The notes under the pieces: generated by a model
Databases searched by the model: none
Told to the model about the DNA's origin: nothing
The model's input: the letters and a program-made list of their open reading frames with translations, nothing else
Translations under genes and position numbers: made by a program
Origin: CAZCEC01 sp964497615
GTDB lineage: Bacteria; Chloroflexota; Anaerolineae; Anaerolineales; UBA6663
Assembly (NCBI GenBank): GCA_964497615.1
Contig: CAZCEC010000001.1
Span: forward strand, 186,001 to 250,000
Length of the DNA: 64,000 nucleotides
Direction: 5' to 3'
Shown: positions 24,247-33,441 of the stretch, in pieces
Layout of the letters: every line of letters begins with the position of its first letter
Numbering within the stretch: the first letter of the stretch is position 1

Positions 24247-25308
24247 TCACGGCTCACCTCCAGAGTGACAGTCACTCGCCGCGGCATAGGCTGCATACAG
24301 CCCGGTCTGCTGCACCTGTCCCTCGCGCCGGTCGTACAACCCGCCGCCCGAAACGCGCGCGTCATAGCTTAGCGTCCACCAAAACCACCGCTGCACTAAC
24401 CGGTTGTCATCGTTGGACAGACCCGTGGTCGCGTCGGCCGCCATCTGGAGCCACTCGAAACTTGCCTCCATGAACCGCCGCGTGCGCGCCTCCGGGATCG
24501 CGAAGAACCCCAGGCTCTCGTCGCTCGGCATCAGCACCCCAAATTCCGTCACCCACAGCGGCAGGTCGCGCTGCCCATTCGCCGCCATCCAGCGGCGAAA
24601 TACCTCAATGTGCTGGGTGAACAGCCCCAGGTCGTCCGCCTCTTCCGGCGCGATGGCCTGCGCGGCTGCCGCGTACGGCCGCACCGCGTGGTCGCCGGGC
24701 ATGCCGGCCCCCCATTCACTATCCACCTCATTCAGCACGAAAGCATGGATGAACCAAAAGTCCGCTGGCGGCTGCCTGCCAAACCGCGCGCCGTAGGCGG
24801 ACATCATCCGGTCCAGGTACTCCAGCCGCACCGGCGTAGGCTGCACGATCCCGCCGATCCCGACGCGCGCCGTCGGGTCTGCCGCCTTGATGGCCGCCTG
24901 CACCTGGTGAAACCGCTCGGCGTAGACCTCCGGCAGCACGTTGTCCTGAAGGATGCCATCGAACGCATAGGTGTTGTCTGGCTCATTGCCGACCAGCCAC
25001 GCCGCGCCGCGCTGCGCTGGCGCCACTTCCGCAATCCGCGCCAACTGCTCCGCGTACGCCGCATCGCCCAGTCGCACCACCTGCACATACTCGATTCCAC
25101 CCGGCCGCGGCGGGTCCGCCCGCATCCCCCAATCCAGATACGCCCCGGCCCCCAGGCCGCTCAGGTCATAGTCTGCCACCCCATAGGCGGCCGTGATTCC
25201 AAAACGGCAGTCGCGGTGGCCCGACTTCCCCCACACGGCGACGCCTCCCCACACCGCCCCCGCCAGGATGCCGGCCAGCGCGAGCCCTAGAACAAGCCGG
25301 CGCCCCAC
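24247..25308 (-). CDS. Membrane-anchored glycoside-hydrolase-like protein (clan A type)
   Basis: A 353-residue exported protein with a single N-terminal hydrophobic anchor (about 3-25). The rest looks like a TIM-barrel glycoside hydrolase of clan GH-A style: WLVGNEPDNT could carry the acid/base Glu after strand 4 and PLWVTEFGVL the nucleophile Glu after strand 7. A family number cannot be assigned. The frame is open upstream into the preceding gene, but a GTG at 25308 has GAGG 7 nt before it and directly precedes the anchor. It begins 11 nt after the DUF2723 stop, so the two are likely co-transcribed and may both act on surface glycans. Confidence 0.6.
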   Translation of the reverse strand: MGRRLVLGLALAGILAGAVWGGVAVWGKSGHRDCRFGITAAYGVADYDLSGLGAGAYLDWGMRADPPRPGGIEYVQVVRLGDAAYAEQLARIAEVAPAQRGAAWLVGNEPDNTYAFDGILQDNVLPEVYAERFHQVQAAIKAADPTARVGIGGIVQPTPVRLEYLDRMMSAYGARFGRQPPADFWFIHAFVLNEVDSEWGAGMPGDHAVRPYAAAAQAIAPEEADDLGLFTQHIEVFRRWMAANGQRDLPLWVTEFGVLMPSDESLGFFAIPEARTRRFMEASFEWLQMAADATTGLSNDDNRLVQRWFWWTLSYDARVSGGGLYDRREGQVQQTGLYAAYAAASDCHSGGEP

Positions 25309-25319
25309 TCCCGCGCCTC

Positions 25320-26783
25320 TCAGGGCTGCGAACACACGACACCCTCGACTGACGCCACCTGCGCCTCGCACACGACCCGCCCGCGCACGCTCAGCGCCGC
25401 CCGCCAATCGGCCTGCGCCAGGTCGCCGCCCAGGTCTGGGTACGTTTCCTGGAGTGAGTTCCGATACCAGTCAAACGCCAAGAGGGGTTCGACGACGACC
25501 CGCAAGTCTGGCCGCTGCTGAAGGGCAAAGTGAAAGTACCACAGCGCGAATGTGTCCGCGTCGCCCTGGGTCACCACCACCGCGTCCCTCGGCGCCATCG
25601 CCATGACCCTCCGACCAAATTTCTCGGCCCGGTCATCCTGGCTGGCGTCCACCGTGGGCCAATTCTGGGCTGCGTTGACTGCCAGTGCCAGCCCGACCCC
25701 AGCCAACAGCGCCGCCCGCAGCAGCGTCCCGTGACGCCAGTGGGCTGCCGCCTCCAGTCCCGTCGCCACGCCCACCCCCAGCCACACTGCCAGCACTTGA
25801 AATACCGGCAGCAGGTAAGCGTGCGAGTCAGACGTGTTGTACCCGATGGCAAACCCTGAGCCAGCCACGACAACCCACGCCGTCCAGGCGCGCGGCCGTG
25901 CGTCCTGCGCCCGGCCCAGGAACAGCCCGGCCAGCGCGAGCACCATCCCCAGCCAGCCGAACTGGTTGATGAACAGGCCCGCCCACCCCTGTATGCGCGC
26001 CGCGATGAATTCCGGCGCGAGTCCGAATGCCAACTCGCGATAAGGCGCGCCCGATAGCACCCACGCAAACCCGTCCAGCGTGCGCGCGTCTCCCCAGTTC
26101 ACTGGCGGCCGGGTGCTCGCTGCCATCGGCACATACGCATAGACGAGCAGTCCCAGCACCAATCCCGCCAAACGCCACCCCCACACCCGCTTCTGCTTGC
26201 GCGTGTGCCAGGCCGTTAGGCCCAGCCAGGCTGGCAACAGAAGCAGGGTGGTCAGGTGGTTGCCCACCGCCAGCCCGGCGATCAGCCCCGCCGCGCCGTG
26301 GATCCATGGGGCCGCTGCCTTCGCCTCCGCCTCTGGCACAGTCCACAGCAGCAAGCCCGCGCATAGCGCATGGAGTGCATGCACCTCCGTGATGACAGCC
26401 TGCGACCAGAGCAGCGGCGCAAGCCCAAACCCCAGCCCGGCCGCCATGCCGCCCACGAGACCCCAGCGCTGCGCCCCCCCGTAGGCGCGGCTCGCCAGCG
26501 CCGCCAACAGCCCGGCCGCTGCCGCCGCGCTGACGGCCGAGAACAGATTCGTGCGCCAGGCCAGCGGCCCAAACGGGATCGTCTGCCACATCCGCGCCAG
26601 CAGCAAGTACGTTGGGTAACCGCTGGGGTGCGCCACGCCAAATGTGGCCGCCGCCGTGATCAGGTCGCCCCCATCCGTGCCCTGGTTGGCCCACGACAGC
26701 CCTGGCGCCAGCGTCGCCAGATACACCGGCAGCACCACGGCCGCCACCGCCAGCCCCAGCCCCAGTGCCGGTTGCCTCCGCAT
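25320..26783 (-). CDS. DUF2723 family membrane protein (putative protein O-mannosyltransferase-like)
   Basis: A 487-residue polytopic membrane protein with about twelve hydrophobic segments and a soluble C-terminal domain. The family pattern is at the first loop: SWANQGTDGGDLITAA and VAHPSGYPTYLLL. ITEVHALHALCAG and an extracytoplasmic domain containing QGDADTFALWYFHF also fit DUF2723, a GT-C-fold relative of O-mannosyltransferases. The ATG at 26783 was chosen because TAAGAT lies 7 nt upstream and the frame before it runs into an assembly gap. Activity has not been established for the family as a whole. Confidence 0.8.
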   Translation of the reverse strand: MRRQPALGLGLAVAAVVLPVYLATLAPGLSWANQGTDGGDLITAAATFGVAHPSGYPTYLLLARMWQTIPFGPLAWRTNLFSAVSAAAAAGLLAALASRAYGGAQRWGLVGGMAAGLGFGLAPLLWSQAVITEVHALHALCAGLLLWTVPEAEAKAAAPWIHGAAGLIAGLAVGNHLTTLLLLPAWLGLTAWHTRKQKRVWGWRLAGLVLGLLVYAYVPMAASTRPPVNWGDARTLDGFAWVLSGAPYRELAFGLAPEFIAARIQGWAGLFINQFGWLGMVLALAGLFLGRAQDARPRAWTAWVVVAGSGFAIGYNTSDSHAYLLPVFQVLAVWLGVGVATGLEAAAHWRHGTLLRAALLAGVGLALAVNAAQNWPTVDASQDDRAEKFGRRVMAMAPRDAVVVTQGDADTFALWYFHFALQQRPDLRVVVEPLLAFDWYRNSLQETYPDLGGDLAQADWRAALSVRGRVVCEAQVASVEGVVCSQP

Positions 26784-26790
26784 GCGGCCT

Positions 26791-26796
26791 ATCTTA
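26791..26796 (-). promoter_or_regulatory. -10 element (TAAGAT) of the DUF2723 gene
   Basis: TAAGAT on the minus strand is followed by 7 nt (AGGCCGC) and the ATG at 26783. No Shine-Dalgarno is seen. Confidence 0.35.
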
Positions 26797-26840
26797 ATCC
26801 GATATGGGTGTCTCCGCTCAACCGCCCGTGCCTCCCAAAC

Positions 26841-26850
26841 NNNNNNNNNN
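26841..26850. other. Assembly gap (10 N) in an intergenic region
   Basis: Ten unknown bases lie between the DUF2723 start and the end of the isomerase/epimerase gene. The join of the left part to the catabolic island depends on this scaffold link. Confidence 0.95.
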
Positions 26851-26915
26851 AGCCGAATTGTTCTGCACCGGCCCAAGCGGCCGCCGCCGGCAGGCCAATC
26901 AGTCCGGCAGGCAGC

Positions 26916-27722
26916 TCACGGCGCGAAGCAACTCTGCAGGAACGTGATGCTCTCCACCAGACCCTGCTCCGGGTCTGGCCCCAGCGTTTCAGGCAGGAGC
27001 TCCAGGATGAAGTTGCCCTGGAAGTGCCGCTCGCGCAGCACGCCAACAATCGCCGGCCAATCCACATCGCCCTGGCCGGGCAGCACGTGCCGGGCTTGCG
27101 TGCTGAGTTGAAAGTCGCTGGCATGCACGTGAGCGATCGAGGGCAGGGTGCGCAAGTAGTCGAGCGGGTCTTGCTTCATCTGGTAGGCGTGGGTGATGTC
27201 GACTGTGTAGCCCAGATTCTCACGGTCGATGGCGGCGGCCAGGGCTTGCATGGCGGCCGGGGAGCCTGCCAAGGGGGCGCTCGGGGTGTTTTCCAGGCCA
27301 ATCGTGACGTCGAACGGCCGGGCGGCGTCGCACAGCCGGCGGAGGTTGGCCAGCGTGGCCTCGTAGAAGGCGCCCTCGGCCATCGACGGCCAGGGGGCAT
27401 GGACGATGATGGTGTTGCAGCCGAGCCGGCCCGCCTGCTCCGCCAGGCCCGTACACAGCGCCTGGCCAAAGGCGAGCGCGCCGGGATAGGGGTTGTAGAG
27501 AAAGGGCGCCAGAATCTGCGGGAAGTGAATGGCGCAGAAATCCAGCCTCCCGGCGCCCAGCGCCAGCACCGTGTCCGCGAAGCCGGCGGTGCACTCCTCC
27601 GGCGTCTGCGGCATCAACTCAACCGCCTTCCAGGGCAAGCGGGCGAACAGCTCGAGTGTTTGGGCCAGCGGCTGCGGGAAGAAGGCGGCGGTGCTTACAC
27701 CTAGATGCCATTGCTCACTCAT
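26916..27722 (-). CDS. Sugar phosphate isomerase/epimerase (xylose isomerase-like TIM barrel)
   Basis: A 268-residue TIM-barrel protein of the AP-endonuclease-2 superfamily, which isomerises or epimerises sugars and cyclitols. Candidate metal ligands sit at FCAIHFPQ, TIIVHAPWP, IGLENTP (Glu), YTVDITHAYQ, HVHASDF and the final ILELLPE. GAGAGG lies 7 nt before the ATG. It is the last gene of the minus-strand catabolic run, 77 nt after an ADP-ribosylglycohydrolase gene. TATCAT upstream might be a separate -10. The sugar is unknown; the neighbours suggest a pentose or polyol. Confidence 0.8.
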   Translation of the reverse strand: MSEQWHLGVSTAAFFPQPLAQTLELFARLPWKAVELMPQTPEECTAGFADTVLALGAGRLDFCAIHFPQILAPFLYNPYPGALAFGQALCTGLAEQAGRLGCNTIIVHAPWPSMAEGAFYEATLANLRRLCDAARPFDVTIGLENTPSAPLAGSPAAMQALAAAIDRENLGYTVDITHAYQMKQDPLDYLRTLPSIAHVHASDFQLSTQARHVLPGQGDVDWPAIVGVLRERHFQGNFILELLPETLGPDPEQGLVESITFLQSCFAP

Positions 27723-27799
27723 TGGGTTACCTCTCGGATGATAGCCGGCGGCCTGGCGTTCGGACGCTCTGCAAGCTGCGCCGCCCGGCGGCAGACAAG

Positions 27800-28840
27800 T
27801 TAGCCAGAATAGAGTTCGGTCGCGGCGGCAGCCGTGATCGCGATGCGCTGAAGTACCAGGTCGCGCGCCAGGGCGCGAACGTCCAGGCTGTTGACCCGTT
27901 CTACCTGTTCGAGCCAGGCCGGCGCGAACCCAGACAGGCCGCTCAAAGCGCCGCAGAGGCTGCCCACCAGGCTGGCCAGCGTGTCGGTATCGCCCCCCAA
28001 GTTGGCGGCCAGGCGCAGGGCGGGCATGGATTGGCCGCCAGACAACACCAGCAGCCCGGCCGCGGCGGGCACCAATTGCTCCGGGTATAAATCAACCCCG
28101 ATGATGTCGGCCAGCAAGTCGAGGACCTCGGCCGGCGAATGGGCAGCCGCGAACTGCACCACGAATTCGATGCGCCGTTCGATCGGCGGCGCCCAGGTCC
28201 AGTCGCCAAACTCTCGCCCGCGCGCGGCGCCGGCCTTGAGCCCCTCGATGACAGAAACGGGGGTGGCGCCCGGCTGGAGGGCGGCCGCCTGCCCAAAGGC
28301 CATGGCCATCGCACCCGAGATAGCGTTGCGCGTGAAGTGGGTGAGCGCGCAGGAGGCGACCACCTGGCTGGCCAATTGGTCCTGGCCGGCAAAGACGATC
28401 GCCAGCGGCGCAGTGCGCATGGCGGCCCCCACGCTGGTGCCCTGACGAGGCAGGTGCTCCAGCGCTGCTCCCGCGCGCAGGGCCGCCAGCGCGCGCAGGG
28501 TGGAAGGACCGACGAACTTGTTCTCGGCCACGCGGGGGGTCTGGCTCCAGGCCAGCAGTTCAGCGGCGAGTTCAGCGGGCCGAACCTCGCCGTGCGCCAG
28601 CAACAACCGCGCCAGGATCAGGGTGTGGTCGGTGTCATCGGTGACTGAGCCCGCGGGCAAGCGTGAATGGGGGTGGCGCGGATCCGCCTGCCGCAGGGCA
28701 TCCACCTCGCCGTACCAGTCGCGGATCATATCGCGCGGCAGAAATTCGGCGGGCATGCCCAGGGCATCGCCAACCGCAACGCCGGCCAACATACCAGCGG
28801 CGGCCTCCATCAGCCGTCGATGGTCCTGTTCGGGCGTCAT
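27800..28840 (-). CDS. ADP-ribosylglycohydrolase (DraG/ARH) family protein
   Basis: A 346-residue all-alpha binuclear-metal hydrolase of the ARH family, which cleaves N- or O-ribosyl bonds. Motifs are GVAVGDALGMPAE, the metal site SVTDDTDHT and the C-terminal metal site LGGDTDTLASLVG. No signal peptide. In other bacteria such proteins occur in nucleoside or sugar operons (for example yegU next to a kinase and a transporter), and here it sits in an operon with a sugar kinase, an aldolase and a dehydrogenase. A glycohydrolase acting on a small ribosyl compound is more likely than protein de-ADP-ribosylation. It overlaps the next gene by ATGA. Confidence 0.87.
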   Translation of the reverse strand: MTPEQDHRRLMEAAAGMLAGVAVGDALGMPAEFLPRDMIRDWYGEVDALRQADPRHPHSRLPAGSVTDDTDHTLILARLLLAHGEVRPAELAAELLAWSQTPRVAENKFVGPSTLRALAALRAGAALEHLPRQGTSVGAAMRTAPLAIVFAGQDQLASQVVASCALTHFTRNAISGAMAMAFGQAAALQPGATPVSVIEGLKAGAARGREFGDWTWAPPIERRIEFVVQFAAAHSPAEVLDLLADIIGVDLYPEQLVPAAAGLLVLSGGQSMPALRLAANLGGDTDTLASLVGSLCGALSGLSGFAPAWLEQVERVNSLDVRALARDLVLQRIAITAAAATELYSG

Positions 28841-30951
28841 GAGTCGCCCGCCGGCTCGATGCGCACGGGGCCAAAGCTGACACAGCCCTCGCGGCAGAGC
28901 AGCGCCACCGCGCCCGCGAGGCGGGCGGGCTCGCTGACCGGCAGGCTGAAGAGGAGGTGTTCATCGATCCACGCCTGCAATTGGCCCTTAGCGGCCTGCA
29001 GGCGGAGGACATACTCGGCTTCCATCTGCCAGTCGAACGGCGCAGCGGCCAAGATGCGCTCCTCATCGTAGTCCTCCACCAGATGGACACGACCGCCGCG
29101 CACTAGCCACAACCCGTAGTGGCGGTGCAATCCGCGCACGCATACCCCCAGGCCGGCCGCCTCGGCCAGGTGCGGGCGCACCCGGGCGGTGACGCGATAG
29201 TCGCGCCAGCCGGCCGTGCCCTGGATCACCATACCCGTCCCTCGATTCTGGATCAGCCGAAAGGGGCCATGCCAGCCCTGGTCGAAGGTATCGGCGGCGT
29301 CGACCCAGGCGCGCCGCCAGGCTGTGCCCGCACCGGCCGGCTGATCGAGGGTGACGGTGGGCGCTCCCTCCCAAGTGAGGTAATCGAGATACAGCGTCCC
29401 GGCAGCCGGTTGCGGCGCTGTTACGGCCAGGCCAATCTCGGCGGACGGCGCGCTACCCAGATCGGGCACCTGCCAGGTCAACTCGGCAACCGCACCCGGC
29501 GTACATGCAACCGAGGGGCCGTCCACGCGCTCCAGCGCATCGGCGGCGCCGTAGTGCCGCAGGAACAGGCTGGCGGTCACTGGGGTGGGGGTCTCGGTGC
29601 TGGCTATCACGCAGGCCCGCACGACCTGACCGGGGTAGAGCGTGGGCGAAGCCGTGAGACCATACCCGGGCATCGTCAGCGCCTCGGGCAAGATGAAGGT
29701 AGCCGCGGCGGCGCGCGCGACGGCGCTGGCGCTCGGGAGGTCAAAATGCAGCGCCAGTGTTCGGCCGCCATGGGCGCTATGCCCGGAGACATTCTCCAGG
29801 CGCACCGCGGCCCCGGATTCGGTTTCCGCCCGAAAGCCCTGCACCGCGCCCGGCAAGTCGAAGTGGAAGCGCGCGCCGCCCTTTGGCGCGAGGGGCGGCA
29901 GGCCGTGCAGGGCCCGGCCGGCATTCACCAGGTGATAGGTTTCGGTCACAGCATCGGTGATTGCGCGCCCGCCATCGGCCGAGGGCAGGTATAGCCGGTC
30001 GGCCACGGGGCCGCGCCAGTCGGGCGGGCCGGCATCGATGGCGGCCAGCCCGTTCTTGATTCCCAGCAGACAGCCCAGGTTGCCGGAATTGCAGTCGGTG
30101 TCCCAGCCGGCGGTGTTGGTGATCAGGAGTGACTGTTGGAAGTCATCGCCGCCGTAGAGCAAGCCAAGCAGCACCAGCGCGTGGTTGGGCACGATGTGGA
30201 CGTTGCCGGGGTAGTGCCGCCAGTGATAGCGCTCCATCAGGTACGCGCGCGTCACACGCCAGTCGGGCTCGCGGGCGCGCCATTCGCGCACGTCGGCGAT
30301 CAGGCGGGCGATAACCGAATCGGCGGGGATGAAACGCAAGCCGACTTCGAGCAGGGTCTGGAGGTCGCGCTCGACAAAGGCCTGGGCTTCCATGGCGGCC
30401 AGCACCTGGGCAGCATAGACCGCGTCGCCGTCGTGGCTGACACTGGCCGCCCGGCGGGCCAGATCGGCGGCCAGCGCCGGATCGCCGGGCGCCACCATGG
30501 CCCAGCCGTCAATGAAGATCTGAGCGCCGATTTGTTCAGCCACCACGCGGCCGTTGCGCGTGATGGAGCCGCTCTCCGGCGCGGGCACGCCGTGCTTGAG
30601 GCGCAGGTAGGCGGTGTGTTCGGTGGAGTTGCCCAGCCCGCCCCACCACAATGTGGTGCGGCCCTCGATAATGTAATTCAACCAGGTCCGGCCGATGTGG
30701 GCCGGCGTCAGTTCGCGCGTATGGCCGTGGTCGGCCAGCGCCCGCACGAAAGTGAACGTGCCCGAGAGATCGTCATCGGTGACGACTAGCGGCAGGCCCA
30801 TCCGGTCGTGGACATAGCCGCTGATGGGGCCCAATTCCGCCATGATCCGGTCGTACGGCCAACCCTCGATGGGGCGGCCCAGGTAGACGCCGATGAGCTT
30901 GCCCAGCACGCCGGCATACACCCGTTCAGCGTAATCGGGCGGCAGTGGCAT
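28837..30951 (-). CDS. ADP-ribosylglycohydrolase family protein fused to a C-terminal LamG-like beta domain
   Basis: A 704-residue two-part protein. Residues 1-345 are an ARH fold with YAGVLGKLIGVYLGRPIEGW, the metal motif VTDDDLSGT and WDTDCNSGNLG, the second half of the dinuclear site. The remaining 350 residues are beta-rich. The end (FRLIQNRGTGMVIQG, WRDYRVTARVRP, LWLVRGGRVHLVEDYDEE) resembles the concanavalin-like domain of glycan-binding and DUF1080 proteins. No signal peptide is evident, so a glycan-binding-like domain in the cytoplasm is odd. It overlaps the YgeY-like gene by one base (TAATG) and the shorter ARH by four. Confidence 0.82.
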   Translation of the reverse strand: MPLPPDYAERVYAGVLGKLIGVYLGRPIEGWPYDRIMAELGPISGYVHDRMGLPLVVTDDDLSGTFTFVRALADHGHTRELTPAHIGRTWLNYIIEGRTTLWWGGLGNSTEHTAYLRLKHGVPAPESGSITRNGRVVAEQIGAQIFIDGWAMVAPGDPALAADLARRAASVSHDGDAVYAAQVLAAMEAQAFVERDLQTLLEVGLRFIPADSVIARLIADVREWRAREPDWRVTRAYLMERYHWRHYPGNVHIVPNHALVLLGLLYGGDDFQQSLLITNTAGWDTDCNSGNLGCLLGIKNGLAAIDAGPPDWRGPVADRLYLPSADGGRAITDAVTETYHLVNAGRALHGLPPLAPKGGARFHFDLPGAVQGFRAETESGAAVRLENVSGHSAHGGRTLALHFDLPSASAVARAAAATFILPEALTMPGYGLTASPTLYPGQVVRACVIASTETPTPVTASLFLRHYGAADALERVDGPSVACTPGAVAELTWQVPDLGSAPSAEIGLAVTAPQPAAGTLYLDYLTWEGAPTVTLDQPAGAGTAWRRAWVDAADTFDQGWHGPFRLIQNRGTGMVIQGTAGWRDYRVTARVRPHLAEAAGLGVCVRGLHRHYGLWLVRGGRVHLVEDYDEERILAAAPFDWQMEAEYVLRLQAAKGQLQAWIDEHLLFSLPVSEPARLAGAVALLCREGCVSFGPVRIEPAGDS

Positions 30952-32096
30952 TACGGGGTCAGGAACGCGGCAATGAGGGCGGCATAGCCGCGCGCGGCGC
31001 CCAGGAGCTGATCCAGCGCGATGTACTCATCGGTCACGTGGGCCTGGCCCTCGGCCGATGGCCCGTAGCCGAGGGTGGGCACCTGCGCCACCCCGGCGCT
31101 GTAGGCGGCATTGGTGCAGAACCGATAGGCGCCCAACTGCGGGTCCTGCCCGACCCCGCGCAAAGCCGCCAGCGCCTGGCCGACCAGCGGATGAGTCTCG
31201 GGCAGCTTCCAGGCGGGGAAGAACTTGTCGCTGCGCAGCGTGGCGCCGGTATAGGCGGTGTGCTCCCCCGCGGCAATACTGACCCGGACGGGCGCGAGTG
31301 CCGGCAGCGCGGCGAGCGCGCCCAGCACCTCGGCCGCGGTCTCGCCCGGCAGCAGCCGCCGGTCGTAAGTCACGCGGCAGCGGCTGGGGGTCACAGAGTA
31401 GGCGGGGTACGGGTCAGAGATGATGTCGGTGAGGGCCAGCAGAGCCGGGCCGAGCAGGGGGTCACTGGGCAGCGGCAGCGCCTCGATGGCTTGTACGGCC
31501 GCCAGCATCAGGTGCACAGCGTTGAGGCCCAGGTGTGGCGTTGACGAGTGTGCCGGCCGCCCAATGGCTTCCAGGTGGATCTCGGCCCGGCCCCGGCCGC
31601 CATGGTTGAGGTTCAGGCTGGTCGATTCACCGATGATGACAATATCGGGCGGGACGGCCTGCATGACGGCTTGCAGGGCCACGCCTTCCAGCACTTCCTC
31701 CATGACGCTGGCGCTCACCACCACGCGTCCGGCCAGCGCGGCCCGGTCGAGGCTGCCGGCGGCCTGCACCATCCCGGCCAACGCGCCCTTCATGTCCGAA
31801 GTGCCACGGCCGTACAGGCGGGGGCCATCCAGTTCGGCCCCGAAAGGGTCGTGAGTCCAGGGTACACCGGCGGCGATGCCGACCGTGTCGCAGTGGGCGT
31901 CGAGCAGCAGGGTGGGGCCGGGCCGCTTGCCTTCGATGACGCCCACGGCGCTGCCATTGTCATCGACCCACACGCGATCAAAGCCCAGCGCCCGCATCTC
32001 GTCAACGACGACCTGGACCACGCCGGCCTCTTCACCGCTCAGGCTGCGTTGGCGCACCAGGGCTTGGGTAAAGGCGATGAGACGATCAGTGTTCAT
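30951..32096 (-). CDS. M20 family metallohydrolase, YgeY/ArgE-DapE type
   Basis: A 381-residue zinc hydrolase of the M20 family. Metal-site motifs are LLDAHCDTVGI, LYGRGTSDMKGALAGM and ASVMEEVLEG; AHSSTPHLGLNA marks the lid domain and the final metal His is near AHVTDEYI. The style is that of YgeY-type hydrolases. The ATG at 32096 was preferred over an upstream GTG because GGAG lies 6 nt before it and it overlaps the SsnA-like stop as ATGA. With the hydantoinase and the SsnA-like gene in the same operon it could hydrolyse an N-carbamoyl or N-acyl product of ring opening. Confidence 0.83.
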   Translation of the reverse strand: MNTDRLIAFTQALVRQRSLSGEEAGVVQVVVDEMRALGFDRVWVDDNGSAVGVIEGKRPGPTLLLDAHCDTVGIAAGVPWTHDPFGAELDGPRLYGRGTSDMKGALAGMVQAAGSLDRAALAGRVVVSASVMEEVLEGVALQAVMQAVPPDIVIIGESTSLNLNHGGRGRAEIHLEAIGRPAHSSTPHLGLNAVHLMLAAVQAIEALPLPSDPLLGPALLALTDIISDPYPAYSVTPSRCRVTYDRRLLPGETAAEVLGALAALPALAPVRVSIAAGEHTAYTGATLRSDKFFPAWKLPETHPLVGQALAALRGVGQDPQLGAYRFCTNAAYSAGVAQVPTLGYGPSAEGQAHVTDEYIALDQLLGAARGYAALIAAFLTP

Positions 32097-33427
32097 ACCT
32101 GGCTCCACAGGCGCTCGGCGGCGGCGTGCGTGCGGGCGCGGATGGCCGCGGGATCAACTCCCAGCACTTCGCCGTGGCGCACCCGCACGGTCCCTGCCAC
32201 CATGACATCCGTGACGTGAGTGTGATTGCGATAGAGCAGCAGTTGCTCGTACAGATTGTGTTCGGTGACAGGCGTGGGGAAGTCGGCGTCAATGAGCTGC
32301 AAGTCGGCCTGCCAGCCAGGCGCCAGGCGCCCCACGCGGTCGAGGCTCAGCGCGCGGGCGCCGCCTTCGGTGGCCAATTGCCACACCAGGCTGGCCGGCA
32401 TCACCTGGGGATCCTGGCGATGCGCCTTGTGGATGAGAAAGGCGCCGCGCATCACCTCGAAAAAGTCATTGATATAGCCGTCGCTGCCCAGGCCGACGGT
32501 CACACCGGCGGCGACCAGGTCCGGCACGGGCGCCACGCCGCCGCCCACTTCACAGTTGGAGAGCGGCATATGCGTCATGCGCACGCCGCGGGCCGCCATC
32601 AAGGCGACCTCGCCGGGGCTGACCTGCACACACTGTGAGGCGAGCAGGGCGGGGCCGGCCACGCCCATCTGGTCGTAGTACGCCAGCGGGCGCAGGCCAA
32701 AGTGCTGGAGCGCATACTCCGGCTCGTGCACGCCTTCGGAACAGTGGCAGTGGACCAGGCTGCCCAGTTCCTGGCCGAGCGCGAAGGCCTGGCGGATGAA
32801 ATTGGCCGAGCAGGTGAAGGTGGTGTGGAAGCACATCAGGCCGGACACCAGCCCGCCCTGCTGGCGCATGGCGGCGATGAAGCCAGCGTTCTCGCGCAGC
32901 CCCAATTGGCCGTTCTCCGGGCTAACACGCTCCGTGGCTTCGAAGGAGAGGATGGTGCGCAGCCCGCGCTGACGCGCCACCTCCGCCTGGGCGGACAGGC
33001 AGCCGGACAGGCTGTACGGGGCCTCCAGGCAGTCATAGACCGTGGTGATGCCGCTGCGCAGCATCTCCACCAGCAGGCTGTCGGTGGCGGCGCAGATCAT
33101 CTCCTGGTCCAGCCGATCCTCGACCAGGGGCCACCAGAAGTCCTTGAGGAAGGGCCAAAACCCGGCCGGCGCGCGCTCCAACGGGATGCCGTGCGCCAAC
33201 ACGCCATATAGGTGGGCATGGGCATTGACGAAGCCGGGCGCCAACACCTGGCGCGGCGCCTCCCACACGGCATCGGCCGGGTAGCGCGCACGCAGATCCG
33301 TGTGCGAAGCCACATCGGTGACATGCTCGCCGGCCACCCGCACCCCCCAGGCGCGCTGCGGCGGCTGTCCCGCCTGGGCGATGAGGAACTGAGGCAGAAT
33401 GAGTGTCCCCTCGGACGGGGTATCCAA
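32093..33427 (-). CDS. Amidohydrolase family aminohydrolase, SsnA-like
   Basis: A 444-residue metal-dependent hydrolase of the ATZ/TRZ-SsnA group, which deaminates or hydrolyses N-heterocycles. The metal site is FVNAHAHLYG near the N-terminus, then LVHCHCSEG, MTHMPLSNCEVGGGVAPV and GLGSDGYINDFF. The TTG at 33427 is the likely start: AAGGA follows directly on the hydantoinase stop and lies 9 nt before it; the frame further upstream would run deep into that gene. The combination with a hydantoinase and a YgeY-like hydrolase matches part of the E. coli ygeY-hydA-ssnA-xdhD set. Confidence 0.78.
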   Translation of the reverse strand: MDTPSEGTLILPQFLIAQAGQPPQRAWGVRVAGEHVTDVASHTDLRARYPADAVWEAPRQVLAPGFVNAHAHLYGVLAHGIPLERAPAGFWPFLKDFWWPLVEDRLDQEMICAATDSLLVEMLRSGITTVYDCLEAPYSLSGCLSAQAEVARQRGLRTILSFEATERVSPENGQLGLRENAGFIAAMRQQGGLVSGLMCFHTTFTCSANFIRQAFALGQELGSLVHCHCSEGVHEPEYALQHFGLRPLAYYDQMGVAGPALLASQCVQVSPGEVALMAARGVRMTHMPLSNCEVGGGVAPVPDLVAAGVTVGLGSDGYINDFFEVMRGAFLIHKAHRQDPQVMPASLVWQLATEGGARALSLDRVGRLAPGWQADLQLIDADFPTPVTEHNLYEQLLLYRNHTHVTDVMVAGTVRVRHGEVLGVDPAAIRARTHAAAERLWSQV

Positions 33428-33441
33428 TGCGTAGGTTCCTT

